A stretch of 64,000 nt of DNA, taken from Earliella scabrosa (lineage: Eukaryota > Basidiomycota > Agaricomycetes > Polyporales > Polyporaceae). A program made the translations under genes and the position numbers. Below are positions 21,023-32,583 of this stretch, piece by piece (the stretch's first letter is position 1; every line of letters begins with the position of its first letter). The stretch is taken from the NCBI GenBank assembly GCA_022605405.1, contig JABYQQ010000006.1:1984001-2048000 (forward strand), given 5' to 3'. The notes below the pieces were generated by a model that worked only from the letters and a program-made list of their open reading frames with translations, was not told the origin of the DNA and searched no databases.

Positions 21023-22911
21023 CTATGCGTTGGCTGTCGGCCACTCCGCTGCAACCAAGTGGTAAATGATCGCTCCTGAACACATGGTGAGGACTAACAG
21101 ATCGTATTCTTCGTCGGATTCAGGATAGAGCAGTTCGAGGTCAAGCAGGGAAGGGCTCATAACCCCGGAGACCGACGGTTCAACGGTGGCTGTTGATGCA
21201 GGGAAAGCTGATGACGCGGGTGGTGCGGGAGTGTCCAGAATGTACGAGTACGGAAGGGAGGGAGAAGACGGTGCTGCGTATGTGACGACATGCGGCACCT
21301 CAACTTCGTAGACGGTGCTGCTGTAGGGGCTGAACGAAGCAACAGGCGAAGCGTTGGAGTTGGAGCAAGCCGTTGTGCCGAAGACCGTGGAACCCACGGA
21401 TGTTACGAGGGCGTTATCATGGCCATGGTCGACCTCGGACTCGGTGGCAAAGCTGGCGTATGCCTGTTGGGCGTTCAGGCCGGCATGAGCAGCAGGCTCA
21501 GCCGGACCATCGCAGGAGGTGGCGGTGCCGATGAACACGTCCGGGTACGCCCCGGAGATAACGGGGTCCGCTGATGGTGGACGCGTAGAATGTGAACCGG
21601 CGCGCGGAACCTCGCGCTCGGCTGGGTATGCGGAGGCGGATGGAGCCGCGGGATTGTGGTCCGAGCGAGCCTGGTCGGCACTATAGACTCGGGAGCCATC
21701 TTGGCGTCCAGAATAACCTCCGGCTGGTACCAGCCAGAAGGAAACTTCTCCAGTGGTTCTAGTCGCTGGGACAATCGTGAAGACAGCAGAATGCCCGTAG
21801 AATGTAGTCGGCATCGCTGAATAGTAATAAATACGGTGTAAGCGGAGTTTTGTATAATGCAAGAGGTTGAACCTCACCAGAAAGAGGGCGAGACGACGGA
21901 CTCATGAAGTGATGTCTCAGGGCTTCAATTGCAACTTCATATCGCCCGCGGATGCTGCGGTCTTCGGACTGCGCGAACCTCGGTAAGGATAGATAACAAT
22001 CATGACCGGTTGCAAGCTGTCGCACCTCTGGCGGCCAGTCAGCAGCGCTGTTCGTGTGCAGGTTGCTCACAGACCGATGCTCAGGCCTAGGGGATTGAGG
22101 GAGGTCTAGGCCGGGAGCTGACGGCTGTGACAAGGCGCCTGTTACAGGGGATGCACGCATACGCAAAGAACTTTCATTACTCACCCACGTGGGCGCCGGA
22201 GCATAGGCATCTCCCAGAAGCTGGGACCTAGATGAGTCTTGCCCCGCACGCTGGTAGACTGAATGAGAGAGATGGCACTCCGAAGGATTGCAGTTCATGC
22301 TCGGCATTGGCAACGGAGCGGTGTAAGTACTAGTGGCTGCGGAGGCGGGCTGCGGAGAGACGTGATGGTCCGCAGGGTTCATAATGATCATGAGAGCGCA
22401 TTCGTGGGCAGTATACGTGCATGTGATTCGCACTCACCGTAATATTAATAGTTACGTCGCTGTGGTTTTCCTGCCACAGATGCTGAGGTGCATGTTCTTC
22501 ACCCCGAGGGAAGTGCCAGAACGGGGACGAGGTTGATTGCAGTGTGGTTTCGTTACGAAGCGGCATGATGTCGAGTGTGGGTCCGAGAACGACGAGGGAA
22601 GGGAGCCATCGCACTGTGATGAGTACTTATACAAGGGAGGACGTCTTGACGGACGCGTGAGTAGTGCCACTCGTACGCAGATGTTGCTCGAGCTGGCAGA
22701 CGTTCGGACGTAGCGCCGAAAGGCCTGGGTGTTGTGACAGGAGCTCGAACCTTCCGTGTAGAAGCTTCCAAATGCGGAGATCCCTGCCCTCTGGACCCCC
22801 GATCTGCATCTCGATGCACATCTGGTAGAAGGTACAGCATTCACCGAGAGTCGGAGTGGCGTCCTGCTCTAAGACGAACTCGTACATCTCCTCGCAAGGA
22901 GTACTGATCAT
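21023..22911 (-). CDS. Hypothetical protein, Ser/Pro/Tyr-rich
   Basis: Four exons with exact phase (22677-22911, 22438-22613, 21878-22349, 21023-21816) give 558 residues. The first about 140 residues look globular (MISTPCEEMYEFVLEQD, IWKLLHGRFELL, a hydrophobic LRWLPSLVVLG strand). The middle and C-terminal parts are rich in Ser, Pro, Ala and Tyr, with a short ordered piece (ATGHDCYLSLPRF...YEVAIEALRHHF) and an acidic YPESDEEYD close to the end. No known domain was recognised. The consistent phase across four introns and the long open frames support a real gene. The stop at 21023 may not be the true end, because coding-like sequence continues immediately downstream. Confidence 0.55.
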
Positions 22912-23155
22912 GAACTGAACTCTATTATAGCTACCGAGATTCAGATTTAGATGTGAGATCCAATTCCCCTGATCGAACGGTTTCCCTGAGTGGCGTAGTC
23001 CCCGTATAGCCTGTCCCGATTGAGGGCCTTAGTTCCATGTACATAGCCAATCACATATTTGGAGTCTACGCACTCTAGTTAAGACCATGACCTGCTGCTT
23101 GGTGAGAACGTTATTAATCTAGCGGGTCACAGCTACCCAAAAACCCCGACCAAGT

Positions 23156-23838
23156 ATGGAGTCTGAATGTGCGGTCTCCCTAGGGACCTGCGTCCAATTT
23201 CCCAATGCTGCGTTGATATTCTCTTACGCTGGACAGAGCCCTCGAGTGGAGACTGAGGTCAATGCATATCTGCTACAAACATACAGCACTCGTGAGTGGG
23301 ACGTCCCACCTTCCTTGCCCTTGTCCTAATTTGATTATTCCCATCTAGGTTGGCTACTTATCGAGTTTCCCAAGAGTCGTGCATGTGATCTCCCGTTCCC
23401 AACAGCTTCTCTGGGTTGGCACAGCCTTGTCTTCGCCAATAAGCTCCCTATGGGCTTCCGATTCTCGTATTCTAGAGTGAGTTTGGCAATACCTGACTTC
23501 CTCCGCACTGCTCACGTCTTGATCAGAAAAATAGAGCATGCCGCTGGTCAATTGCGGCCAATACCTCCCTCTGCTTCTCGCTCGTATTTCCTTTATCCGA
23601 AGACTATGAGAACCTCCGAGGGAGCATGCGCGGCTTCAACCAACGGGGCTCGGTGAAGCATAGACCCCGCGAGACAAATATTACCTCTGTCGCTATGCAT
23701 GCCTCTGTCGGACTCAAGGACCTCTTCCGTCAATTAAGTGTTGATCGCTTACCGAAGTTGATGGAGGAGGATGAAGAGGAGACGGAGAATGAGCGAACAG
23801 GAAGCAAGATCTCGATGTATGTGCAACAGTCGCAGTAA
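23156..23838 (+). CDS. Hypothetical protein with acidic C terminus
   Basis: ATG 23156 opens three exons in phase (23156-23291, 23349-23476, 23527-23838), about 190 residues. The N-terminal half reads as a compact domain (VQFPNAALIFSYAG, WLLIEFPKSRACDLPFP, SLVFANKLPMGFRFSYS). The C-terminal half is less ordered and ends with an amphipathic LKDLFRQLSVDRLPKLM followed by an acidic EEDEEETENE tract. No family recognised. Exon 3 can be read in a second frame that ends earlier at 23656, so the 3' half is less certain than the 5' half. Confidence 0.5.
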
Positions 23839-24013
23839 ACTTCAATGTACAGTCCGATCAGTTACTAATACAGGGCGGGGATTATGATTATGCTCGTTCC
23901 TCATGCGTCGTCTCCCGATCCTAGTTGGACATGACAGTTAGCGTCGGTGACTCCACGCATGCGCAGTCGAGGGGACTGACTCTGGATGATCGCAATTTGA
24001 GGAGGTTCTGAAT

Positions 24014-24673
24014 TTATTGACTCATGGAACATAGAGTCTGTTCCAAGTTTGCCCCCTGGGCGTCGATGGCCTGGAAGTCGCGAGACAGTCTACTCAACCG
24101 GTTGACCAGCCGATCGCACGCCCTCTCTCGTTGCTCCTGGTTCTGGACGATGCCCAGATGCGCTTGTCCTATCCGACAGCCGTCAGCGTTGTAGCCGACG
24201 ATAGCAGCCTACGGAATTCAACTCACGGAATGTTGCTAGAAGCATTTGATGTTTGTTGGTGCGCGTCGACGTCGACGATGTAGCGGTACGGAACTTCGGC
24301 AAGGCGCCTCTAGAGGAGCCAGATGGTGGGTGCACATGATGCCTATGAGCGTGAGGATATGGGTGCCCGGGGAAGACGGTGGTCAGGCTAGAACAACGGT
24401 GTTGAGATGGCAGTTCCACGAACGAATACGGCCAATTACATACCTCTCGGCGGCCGGGCCTCCGCGACTAGTGCGCCTTGATTGGGGTGTTCTGTGTACG
24501 ACTCTGAGTCGGAAACCCGACTCGCTGGGCTCGGCGATTATGGTGGTGGCTCCGAGTGGAGAAGGTCGCAAATAGCTGGTATGTTTGCGCAGGCTTCTGC
24601 GTGGTTTGGTAGGTCGTTGACCGTAGAGATGCTTTGGGAGGGCAGGGAGAACTTCTCGAGAGGGGGTGCGCAT
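24014..24673 (-). CDS. Small hypothetical protein with C-terminal helix
   Basis: Exons 24444-24673, 24227-24387 and 24014-24168 join in phase to 181 residues. The first about 120 residues are disordered and basic (Arg, Pro, Ser, Thr, His). The last about 50 form one amphipathic helix with heptad-like leucines (HLGIVQNQEQRERACDRLVN, then SRLSRDFQAIDAQGANLEQ). The layout, a disordered N terminus followed by a short coiled-coil-like C terminus in a separate exon, recurs in several other small genes of this window. No known family; a role in protein-protein contact is a guess from the helix. Confidence 0.55.
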
Positions 24674-25069
24674 GGTTGAGTGTACACTTCAGTGTGAGGG
24701 TGCAAGAAGGGAGTTGATGGTAAGGTTGCACGCGCCAGAAGTTCAACATCGGAGTTACGCGGGAATCTCCGCTGAAGCCTCGTGGAGTGCTGCGCCTGGG
24801 TCTCGTCGCTATATCAACAAGAATACCTAATATGGCACAAGCGTCAAGTGTAATCTTTAATTGTGCGCTCTAACGAGTCCTTGTACTAGAGTCTGCAGTA
24901 CCAATTGATCAACTCATTGGTGGCTCGGAGATGCAAGCGGGAGTCCGCGACAGAGTTGTAGGCGACCGCCGTTATCGGACTTGTTGAATGAAATGATGAA
25001 CTCATGAACTGCCCGTTTATTGCGCATATGGTAGGCAGTACATACTGTAAGCTACGAGGACTTGTTCCG

Positions 25070-25873
25070 TCATGACATTAACTCGTTGCTCCGAATTCTA
25101 ATTACTAGATCGCTCGTGGTATTGTCGACCTGCGTGTCACCTCGCTCACTAGCCTGGATGACATATGACATATGAATATAGTTGTTATGGGATCTAGGAG
25201 GAAGGCAAGCGTACCGAGAGGCAACCTCGCTTGCAAGCGCGACATCTCCTCGTCGTAGCCTTCCGACACACTGTGCATTCCTAGGATCCACCCTCACAAC
25301 CAATATTTCTCCGTGCCAGCAAAATTCGTCGTCGAGACATTGTAGAGAGCGATTGCGGGGTTGAAAAATATGGCGGGTGAAGAAAACTCGGAACTGATGT
25401 GGCTTATATGATCGATCCACAACTGTGACCAGACAGTCGTGAATGTATAGGTGTGCCCCTAGAATCGCTTCGACGTGCGCAAAGGAATACGCCGGGGAGG
25501 AGATACTTGCTGGGTATGTGCTGATGGGAACGGGCACGGTCCGGGGTCGAGGATTGTCGTGCCCGTAGAACCGACCTTGAACTACGGTTAGCGGGACTTC
25601 CTTGATGTGTGTACCACCTTCAGGCACTGTGGTGCAAAGATATAGCCATAGAACCTACCTCTAACGCGAGACGTGGCTGGGAGCGTCTGGTAGAAGGCAT
25701 GCACACTAATTGAATGTACGCGTCCGATAATTGAGCTGCACTCTATAAGTATCCATTCGATGGAACGAAACTCAACCAAAGATCCAATTTCAGCAACACA
25801 CTAATCGAGTACTCACTTTTTGAGAGCATGCACATAATTGCTGACGTCTCAGAGTGTCAATACATCCTTTCAT
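25070..25873 (-). CDS. Hypothetical protein, 241 residues
   Basis: Best model: exons 25817-25873, 25659-25770 and 25070-25626. The third exon is solid: a beta-rich domain with YIHDCLVTVVDRS, FRVFFTRHIFQPRNRSL, WHGEILVVRVDPRN and RRGDVALASEVASRYAC. Short proteins of this general appearance are common in Agaricomycetes but have no assigned function. The first two exons are uncertain: the second intron would be only 32 bp, shorter than the others here. A TATATATATA run at 25894-25903 just upstream supports transcription on the minus strand. Nothing in the sequence suggests an enzyme active site. Confidence 0.45.
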
Positions 25874-26702
25874 CTGGATCTAGGCAAGAGAGACTATATA
25901 TATAGCCAGCTACTAGTTGTCTTCATACCGCCGCCGCACCGCAATAGAGTATGGTACTACTCCACCGCGCGCGGTGGCAATCGGATTTAGATCTAGACCA
26001 ACGGCTTTCCGGCCCGTTCCAGGCCAGCTAGCGCGCTGTACTGTGTACATCGATGTCCCACCTGGCGACTGGCGCGACGACGGCGCGGAACCGTATCCGC
26101 AGGGTTGAGACTACTTAAGCTGTTCTGACCCCTCACCGTGTACATGTGCTGCGAGACTGCCTGGCCGGAAGTCGACAGTACTGCACTGTGCATACGTCAC
26201 ACGTCACACGGCCATCGGCCGCCCCCAGTCACAGCGCCGCCGTATAGGGACTGTCACAGTCACAGGCGGCCCGCCTGCTGTCACCGTTGGACCCCTCGCC
26301 GCTAATGTCCAATCTGAACTACACAGCGACGTTCGTAACCCTCCGGCATACGTACCTAGGCGATTGTAAGTAGATGCACCATGATCCATTGATCTTCCGC
26401 GTGCAATGACATTGACATGTTTGGTTTTTAGGTTTGCTTTGTCCGGATCCTGGCCAGCTTGCTTTTCCAAAGCTTAAGACAAATGCGCGCCACCTAGGCT
26501 GTGGCACAATCGTGCACAATCGTCTCTTTGACCAAGCTTAAGCTACGGACGGATCCATTCGCGCCCGATGATTGATCGATCTGACTTCGATTGTACCCAG
26601 CTGCAGGCTTTGTTCATCCACCGCTTATATATAGGTGAAGCATTAACGGAGCTCTCATCTCAACGCCGCGATTTCATCCTCACCGCCCTCCTCTCGCCCA
26701 CG
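25874..26702. other. Spacer between divergent small genes
   Basis: No exon supported. Contains TATA runs for both neighbours (25894-25903 for the minus-strand gene, TATATATA at 26626-26633 for the plus-strand gene) and a low-complexity cacac/cggcc stretch about 26190-26290. Confidence 0.5.
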
Positions 26703-27066
26703 ATGTCTTCCATCCCGCCATCTTCACTCCCCAATGCTCAAAATGGTGGGGAGTCCGATTCCGAGTTGCGTCGTGAGTACCCTTCCCGATCGTACTCCTC
26801 CATGGCATTCATCATCAAAACTGTATTTCAGGTTCTCTTGTGGCTGAACTGAGGGCCGCTCAGCTCGATAGTCGGCGAGGCGCTCGCGAAGTTCGAGAGA
26901 AGTTGGCTTCTCTCTCGCGCGAGTGCGATGCCGCGCAAGCCGCCGGAGACCAGTGTGTCAACACACTGAATGCGCTGATCGTGCGTATTGCCATGCAGAG
27001 TACGTGGTCTCCCGTAACTAGCGAGCAGTGGTCGCTGATGGTATAGCAGAGCGCCGTCCTGCCTAA
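26703..27066 (+). CDS. Small coiled-coil protein, 85 residues
   Basis: Exons 26703-26772, 26832-26999 and 27047-27066, in phase. A 23-residue disordered leader (MSSIPPSSLPNAQNGGESDS) precedes a single long helix with repeated Leu/Ala at heptad spacing (LVAELRAAQLDSRRGAREVR, EKLASLSRECDAAQ, CVNTLNALIVRIAMQ). If the last intron is not removed the frame stops at 27046 instead. A TATA box lies 70 bp upstream. Family unknown. It is one of several tiny helical-protein genes in the window and faces the next one tail to tail. Confidence 0.55.
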
Positions 27067-27286
27067 GCGGAGTTGGAGCTCGGGAAGTTCTCTTTGGACA
27101 GTAGTATATGTCTAACGAAGGGTCATGGTTACGCTGAGATGTTATGTTGATGTATCATGGTGACACCACCGCAATTGGACTGTCCGCTCGATTCCTTGCG
27201 TGATCCGCTCGATTCCTCAGTGCGTGATGGGGACCCGACCAACATGCAAGTTCGTTATTACGACGTGTACGTGCCAGTATGGAATG

Positions 27287-27613
27287 CTAAGTTGGTCGTG
27301 GGTTGAGCAGGCGTTCCCTCAAAGCTCTGACCGTGGCTCGATGCACCTCCTTCTCCTTGTCAATCTTGACCTTTAGCTCGTTGATATCGAGAAGTAACAG
27401 CTCCCTCTCTCCTTCCAGCGCCGCGATTTGTCTATTGCATTTGCTTACTTGCTTTTCCAACGCCGACAGGGTTTGCTCTTCCGCTTGTGCCAGCGCCGTC
27501 CATCTGTTCACTTGAGGTACAAGGACTCGGTCTTCATGAAATTTGCGGTTAGCGTTCTGAAGAGTAGAGAGGCAGGACTTGAGTGATGCGAGATGCTCCT
27601 GTGGCGCCGTCAT
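27287..27613 (-). CDS. Coiled-coil protein, 108 residues
   Basis: A single open frame that is helical from end to end: heptad-spaced leucines in LKSCLSTLQNANRKF, QAEEQTLSALEKQVSKCNRQ, IAALEGERELLLLDINELKV and KIDKEKEVHRATVRALRERL. This is a textbook coiled coil, likely a dimer or a scaffold subunit. The ATG at 27613 gives MTAPQEHLASL; an upstream exon cannot be excluded. No specific family match. It converges on the 85-residue helical gene at 26703-27066. Confidence 0.6.
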   Translation of the reverse strand: MTAPQEHLASLKSCLSTLQNANRKFHEDRVLVPQVNRWTALAQAEEQTLSALEKQVSKCNRQIAALEGERELLLLDINELKVKIDKEKEVHRATVRALRERLLNPRPT

Positions 27614-27766
27614 TCAAGATATTCCATCACCGAGATTGGTTGAAACAGCGTACCTCCACCGCAACTCCACGAAACTGAGTAGCCTCTACTGTGTCAATGC
27701 AGGACTGCATTCTACAGAGCCCATGTCAGGGTACACCACGATCGATATCACGCAAGGTTACAACAC

Positions 27767-28149
27767 TTACAAACCGATCAGAGCGGATAAGGTCTCCAGC
27801 GTTATGGGCACTCCTCGCCAGTGGTCGTCGACCAATGCTATGAGCCTCCGTACAAGCAGAGCAACTTCCCCCTCGATGTGGAATTGGTCGGGTAATTCGC
27901 TTCCGCTGCTTACACGAAAGATGTCGACGATTGTTGAACGGCACCAAGGACAGAATCGAGACATTCTACGATGAGCAAACAAGCAGGGACCACAGAACAC
28001 ATGTCCTATACACAAGGTCAGCTGGTACGGCAAGAGAGATTAACTGCACGGAGCACCGTACCGCATTGGATGGCGAAGGTTGCTTTGATCGAGTTCGTAA
28101 TGAGACCCTCGTAGCAAATAGGACATTGGAGCTGATAAGTGGACGCCAT
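27767..28149 (-). CDS. RING-finger protein, small
   Basis: Two exons (28062-28149 and 27767-28005) encode about 109 residues. The N terminus is a C3HC4 RING: CPIC at residues 9-12, CGHVFCGPC across the splice junction, and CPWC; all eight metal ligands are present. RING domains recruit E2 enzymes, so an E3 ubiquitin-ligase role is likely. The C-terminal part (IEGEVALLVRRLIALVDD) is helical. The splice falls exactly between the first Cys of the CGH motif and the rest. Short RING proteins with a helical tail are frequent in mushroom genomes. An alternative extra intron in the last exon is possible but not needed. Confidence 0.75.
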
Positions 28150-28378
28150 GCGGGAGAGACGAGTCGATTCGGCTCCAAGGTGGACAGAGACGCGTTCATA
28201 AATGAATGCACATGCCTGTATCCCGGGGCAACATCCTAGATAGGCGATGCTAGTCCAGGGTTTGCGCCAAACTAGGCATCTAGGCTAATAAGGCAATAGC
28301 CGCTAATGGGTACCATGATATCGCTGGATATATAAGAACGTATGTGCTCCTCCATCTCATAGTCATTGGACGCTAACC

Positions 28379-29237
28379 ATGCCCAGTAATCACGTAGCCA
28401 GCGAGCCAGACGGGGAGCGCATGGTGACCTCAGAGGAGTCAATACCGTCACCAGCAAACCCCGGAGCGAAGAGGTACATACGGCATCCACGATATTACTT
28501 TGAGGATGGCAACCTCTATGTATTGGTGAGTTAGTCTTGCTATATCGCACCGATACAGAGCGTCATGCAATCCTGGATCAAATTTAGGTCGACGACTTAC
28601 TCTTCAACCTTCACCGCTCGCTACTATGCAATCGAGGGAGCAACTCCGGATCCTCCCATGATAGCTCATTGCATTGGGAAGGCCGGTCGGAGCAACAGCC
28701 TCTGCGTCTGAGGGACGTCCGGGTTGCAGCATTTGAGCTGTTCTTGTCCCTGATCTATCCATCGTAAGTCCCGCGCGTGAAATCGATGCATATGGAGACA
28801 TCATTTGCTCACAATACTGTAGAGTCATACTGGGCGAGGCAACTCTTCCCCGCTGCGCCGAGGATTGGATATCAATTCTCGACCAAAGTGACCAGTGGGG
28901 GTGCAACAGGATTCGCCTGATGGCAATTGAACAGTTGCAAGGCCTGTCTATGGACCCCGTCTTGAAGATCGCCATCTGGACGAAGTACCGCCTTGATGTA
29001 TCGGAGATTGCATCTAGCTACCACGCGCTAGGGACCCGTACGCAGCCTTTGACACTAGCAGAAGGACGCATGCTGGAGCCGGACACCGTGGTGAAGCTGG
29101 CGGCGCTACGAGATCGAGTGCATCAAGGAGTCCTGAGCTACGTAAAGGACTCGTCGGGAAGCAGCGGCGCCCTTCCCACTGAACGGGTGCGGGATCTGAT
29201 CTGTAGAGCAGTTCTGTCAGAGTCATTGATAGTGTAG
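28379..29237 (+). CDS. BTB/POZ-domain protein
   Basis: Exons 28379-28525, 28588-28763 and 28823-29237 give about 245 residues. After a 35-residue disordered leader comes the Agaricomycete-type BTB fold: RHPRYYFEDGNLYVLVDDLLFNLHR, a short variable loop, EQQPLRLRDVRVAAFELFLSLIYPS, then the family-specific extension ILDQSDQWGCNRIRLMAIEQL and a terminal helical region (QPLTLAEGRMLEPDTVVKLAALRDRV). BTB domains dimerise and often bind Cul3 as substrate adaptors; this subfamily is hugely expanded in mushrooms and its targets are unknown. The loop between the first two blocks has an unusually short BTB core, so dimer formation is not assured. Confidence 0.8.
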
Positions 29238-29703
29238 GATCAGGAGAGCCCTGATGTGCGCATCGGCTAGGTGGTGGCAATACAATCGGTGGGAGTAGAG
29301 CGCGACGTCGGTTTGCATACTTTGCATGCCGATGCGGATTTAAAGGCGGCGTGGGCATAGGCCGTTGGAAGGGTAGTTGTCGTCCACGAGCTTATGACGA
29401 TCAGTCGGCAGAATTTCTGGGACGGGGATGAGGCCTATACTCGCAGTAGCAGGCCCTCGGTGGGCAACAGGCGTCTGGACATGATGATCAAATGTGAACG
29501 AATGTGTTGAGACGCAAAGAAAATGAGGATTTACCTGGAACTACAGTGCTATCGGCGATTCAGCGAGGTATTTGGGTGCTGCGCCGTCTCTGAAGTGCCG
29601 CTACACTGGATGCTGAACACAATCGGACAGGGTCTGGGATCATAGGGAGCGTGACAACAGACACTTTCATTCGCGACGAGATCTACAAACAGCATCGGAA
29701 CGA
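29238..29703. other. Gene-free spacer between convergent genes
   Basis: Holds the 3' ends of the BTB and cyclin genes; nothing else recognised. Confidence 0.5.
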
Positions 29704-30473
29704 TCAACTATGGACGGCGTGGGCAGACCGTGTTCGTCGACGCCGATCGTGAGCTCTCCGCAGCAAAGGGAGACGCGGAGCAAGGACGCGGGGCAATCCC
29801 CATCCACGCCGTGTGCGAGAATTGGCGAGGTGGCACGGCGAATGCGCGAGAAGGTCGGCTTCGGTGACACGGAGGTCGTAATTCAGGACCCCGAGGAACT
29901 CGCGCTCCATGACACCGATGTCGCGCGTGGAAAAGAGGGACGTATAGAACGACCAGTGAGCGTTCTTGATGTAATGGTCGTTCGTATACTGGTCATGACG
30001 GGACCAGGTGAGGTGTGGAACGACGCGATAGAGCACGGCTACTCACCTTTTGCGCGACTATCAACGCGCCCAGGAAGACGCGCTCGTTCGCCCACTGCTT
30101 GTGAGAGATGAGCGTGCGGGGTTGCGCTCTGGCGAGGTACACGAGTGCCACGAGGAGGACGGGAACATTGATGCGGGCCTTTTGGAGGACAACGCCAACA
30201 AAGCGGGAGAAGTTCAGCCGCTCTAAACGGCGAGAAACTCGAGGAGGTGGATTATGGGAAGGAGGTATACGTAGAGCTGAGTCGACCATGTCCATCACCC
30301 GGTCGACCACATACCCTGGAACGACCCGTGAGCGTGACAAAGGGTAGAGCGAGGCAGAGGTACGCACCGACAAATGAACGGGTCACTCCTAGCTCGATAA
30401 GCTCCAAGATGAGGGGCGAATGGGCGGAACGGTCGACCAGACTTGCTGGGTGTCGGGTCTCAGTTGATGCCAT
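29704..30473 (-). CDS. PCL/PHO80-type cyclin
   Basis: Exons 30368-30473, 30047-30315 and 29704-29988 give about 219 residues. The cyclin box covers residues 30-160: LILELIELGVTRSFVGYVVDRVMDM, LNFSRFVGVVLQKARINVPVLLVALVYLAR, ANERVFLGALIVAQKYTNDHYIKN, HWSFYTSLFSTRDIGVMEREFLGVLNYDLRVTEADLL. This is the pattern of Pcl1/Pho80-like cyclins, which activate Pho85-type kinases in cell-cycle start, morphogenesis or phosphate control. The C terminus after the box is short and basic; in the other frames nothing more convincing follows, so the protein seems to end soon after the box. Exact partner kinase is unknown. Confidence 0.82.
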
Positions 30474-30826
30474 GGTCGTTCCGGGGGTAGCTCCCGTCGA
30501 GTCGGCAGTCGATAGACTAGTGCGCGGTGAGCTGTTATACTAGACATCTTGCGACCGTGATCTAGAAGTTCAAGTGAAGATACAGCAGCAGGGGGCAAAA
30601 CCGAGTGGCACAGCGCGAGGGACGTGCGCATGCATGCGCAACTCCACAGACGAGGCAATGTCCGGATATGGTCGTGAGAAGGATTACCAAGATCTGGCGA
30701 TCGCGAAGATCTCGCTGTGCCGGTCCGGCTCTGTCCGACTCTCAACCGTTGCGCGCGGCGCGCAGAGCTGTCTAACGACACCCTACTGAACCTCGCGTCA
30801 CCAACATTCTCGCATACAAGCTCCGT

Positions 30827-31777
30827 GTGCACGCCTGTGCTCGATGGAGGTCCTGGACTTGTACTGCTACGTCCAACCTACCAACTCCCCCAAAGGATAC
30901 CCGGCCCCAATATGGCAGTTTCCGTCTTGAACACCAGCGCGATGTCCGCGGCCCGTATCACGCGCGCGTGCTCGACCTGGTGCCACTCGCACTCGCCCTC
31001 CGTCCCCTTGGAACGCAACCCAAACCTCCACCGTCGCAGCGATGTACAGCGAATCTCACCCTCCCGCTAGAGAGTATGTGTTTGCCTTCACCAATACGAA
31101 CTACTACTGACAAGCTACCGGCGACGTCAGCTTCCCGCCTCGCCAGCAAGCCAGCAGACAGCCGGCCCCCATGGTCGATTCCCAGCGTCACGCTGTCTCC
31201 AACGAGAGCTCGACTCGCGGCCAGCACTCAGAGGTCGCTCCCGAGGACTTGACAGACTGGATCAGGGCGAAGCGCGATTTCAGGGAGGCGGCTCACCGGA
31301 TCTTGTCTCACATCACGTTGAAGGTGAGTGTCTATCGTGCATCCCTGTCCCCTACGCCGAGCTCCTACATCCCGTCCTCTCTTCGCCAGCACTCGGAGAA
31401 CTCGGACAACGACGCAGTGGAGTACGATGCCTTGCGTATGGCGCACGCTGACGCAGGCATCGCCCTTCTCGTCGCCACCCTGCGGGTCCTCCTCGATCAC
31501 AACGAAGTTGGAACGGTGAGTCACCAGCGAGTTCGATCTCCCCCGCATCATTACTCACGATATATTGTAGACCGGGAGCCTCCCCATCGACGACTTCTCC
31601 CGTGTGGCTCACGATGCCATCCCGGGTCATTCGCTCGCTATCAGTATCAACGAGGATTACCTGAAGCTTCAACTGGACGCCGTCGGTATAATCCGGGCTT
31701 ACCTGGAAGAGGAGCGCCGGGTGTTGACGGAGATGCAGGCATCTTGGCTCCGTTCGACCCATCACCATGTCCGATAG
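30827..31777 (+). CDS. Small helical protein, 5' end unresolved
   Basis: The last four exons are firm: ...-31073, 31115-31323, 31390-31515 and 31571-31777, all in phase. The encoded C-terminal half is helical: WIRAKRDFREAAHRILSHIT, AVEYDALRMAHADAGIALL, VATLRVLLDHNEV, EDYLKLQLDAVGIIRAYLEE, ERRVLTEMQASWL. The first exon is open back to about 30779 but has no ATG, so the start lies in a further upstream exon. No family recognised; the rest of the N terminus is Pro/Arg-rich and disordered. It resembles the other small genes of the block in having a disordered start and helical end. Confidence 0.5.
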
Positions 31778-32583
31778 GCCAGTCGTGTTCGCTGAAAGTG
31801 TGATATGACCTATAGCACCGTCTCAGAGTTCTCAATGCATATTGCAGTATCGTGTTCGGCCCGCCCCCATTCGTCGATACATATATACGGAGAGCAGTCA
31901 TATCAAGGTCCGACTGCATATGTGCTGAGGCTCGAAAGCTATTGCGGTCCGTGGTGATCAGATCTCCAATGGCACGTCGTAGTACGTATACGAATGTCCC
32001 AGAACTTTGGTGTACATGGTGAGTACTACTTGCGATGTAGCTACTTTGGCCAAGTCGAGATTCGGGAAGAGTCATTCCTTGGCGCAGATGCGGCATATGG
32101 TACTACTCTGTTTGCAACGCTGTTGAGAGACACACCCGCAATCCTCTGGGACATCCAACGAGGTCTGTAGCAGAACATAGGAAGCATGTGCTTCTGTCCT
32201 CATATACGCTGGCGGACGCTTGAGTTTGCCTACATACAGTGACATCTCGATGAACCCTCCATAACATGGAATGCGAGTTGAGAGACTCGCTCACCTAAGC
32301 TGATGCTTGCGGCTCCACCGCAGAACGGAATCAAGGGTACCGGTTGCGCTGGGCCTGTCGTCCAATATAAGCGACGAAGAGCAGGTGTACCGTACTACTG
32401 ACCTTGCAAATGCCCCATTGGCAGGTGAGTGTAAATGAGCCATCGCTCTCAAGGGTTTAATTATAAGTGTTCGCTGGAGCGTGGAGCGCTAGCAGGGCCG
32501 CGAGAATTGCTGAAAGCGGCAATTGCTGCGCATGCATCATCCGTGTACGTTGTTTGCCTAGAAAATACTTACTCGATTAAGCC
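31778..32583. other. Spacer with no convincing gene
   Basis: Several ORFs of 60-150 codons exist on the minus strand but lack clear splice support or family features. Left unannotated. Confidence 0.4.

Noticed and set aside
24246..24575. 109-codon plus-strand frame overlapping the 24.0-24.7 kb gene
   Set aside because: The minus strand has three phased exons with consensus splice sites and a heptad helix; the plus frame is its shadow.
21023..25873. Homology between the genes at 21.0-22.9 and 25.1-25.9 kb (shared FYGH word, similar splice neighbourhood)
   Set aside because: The match covers only a few residues and the rest of the proteins does not align.
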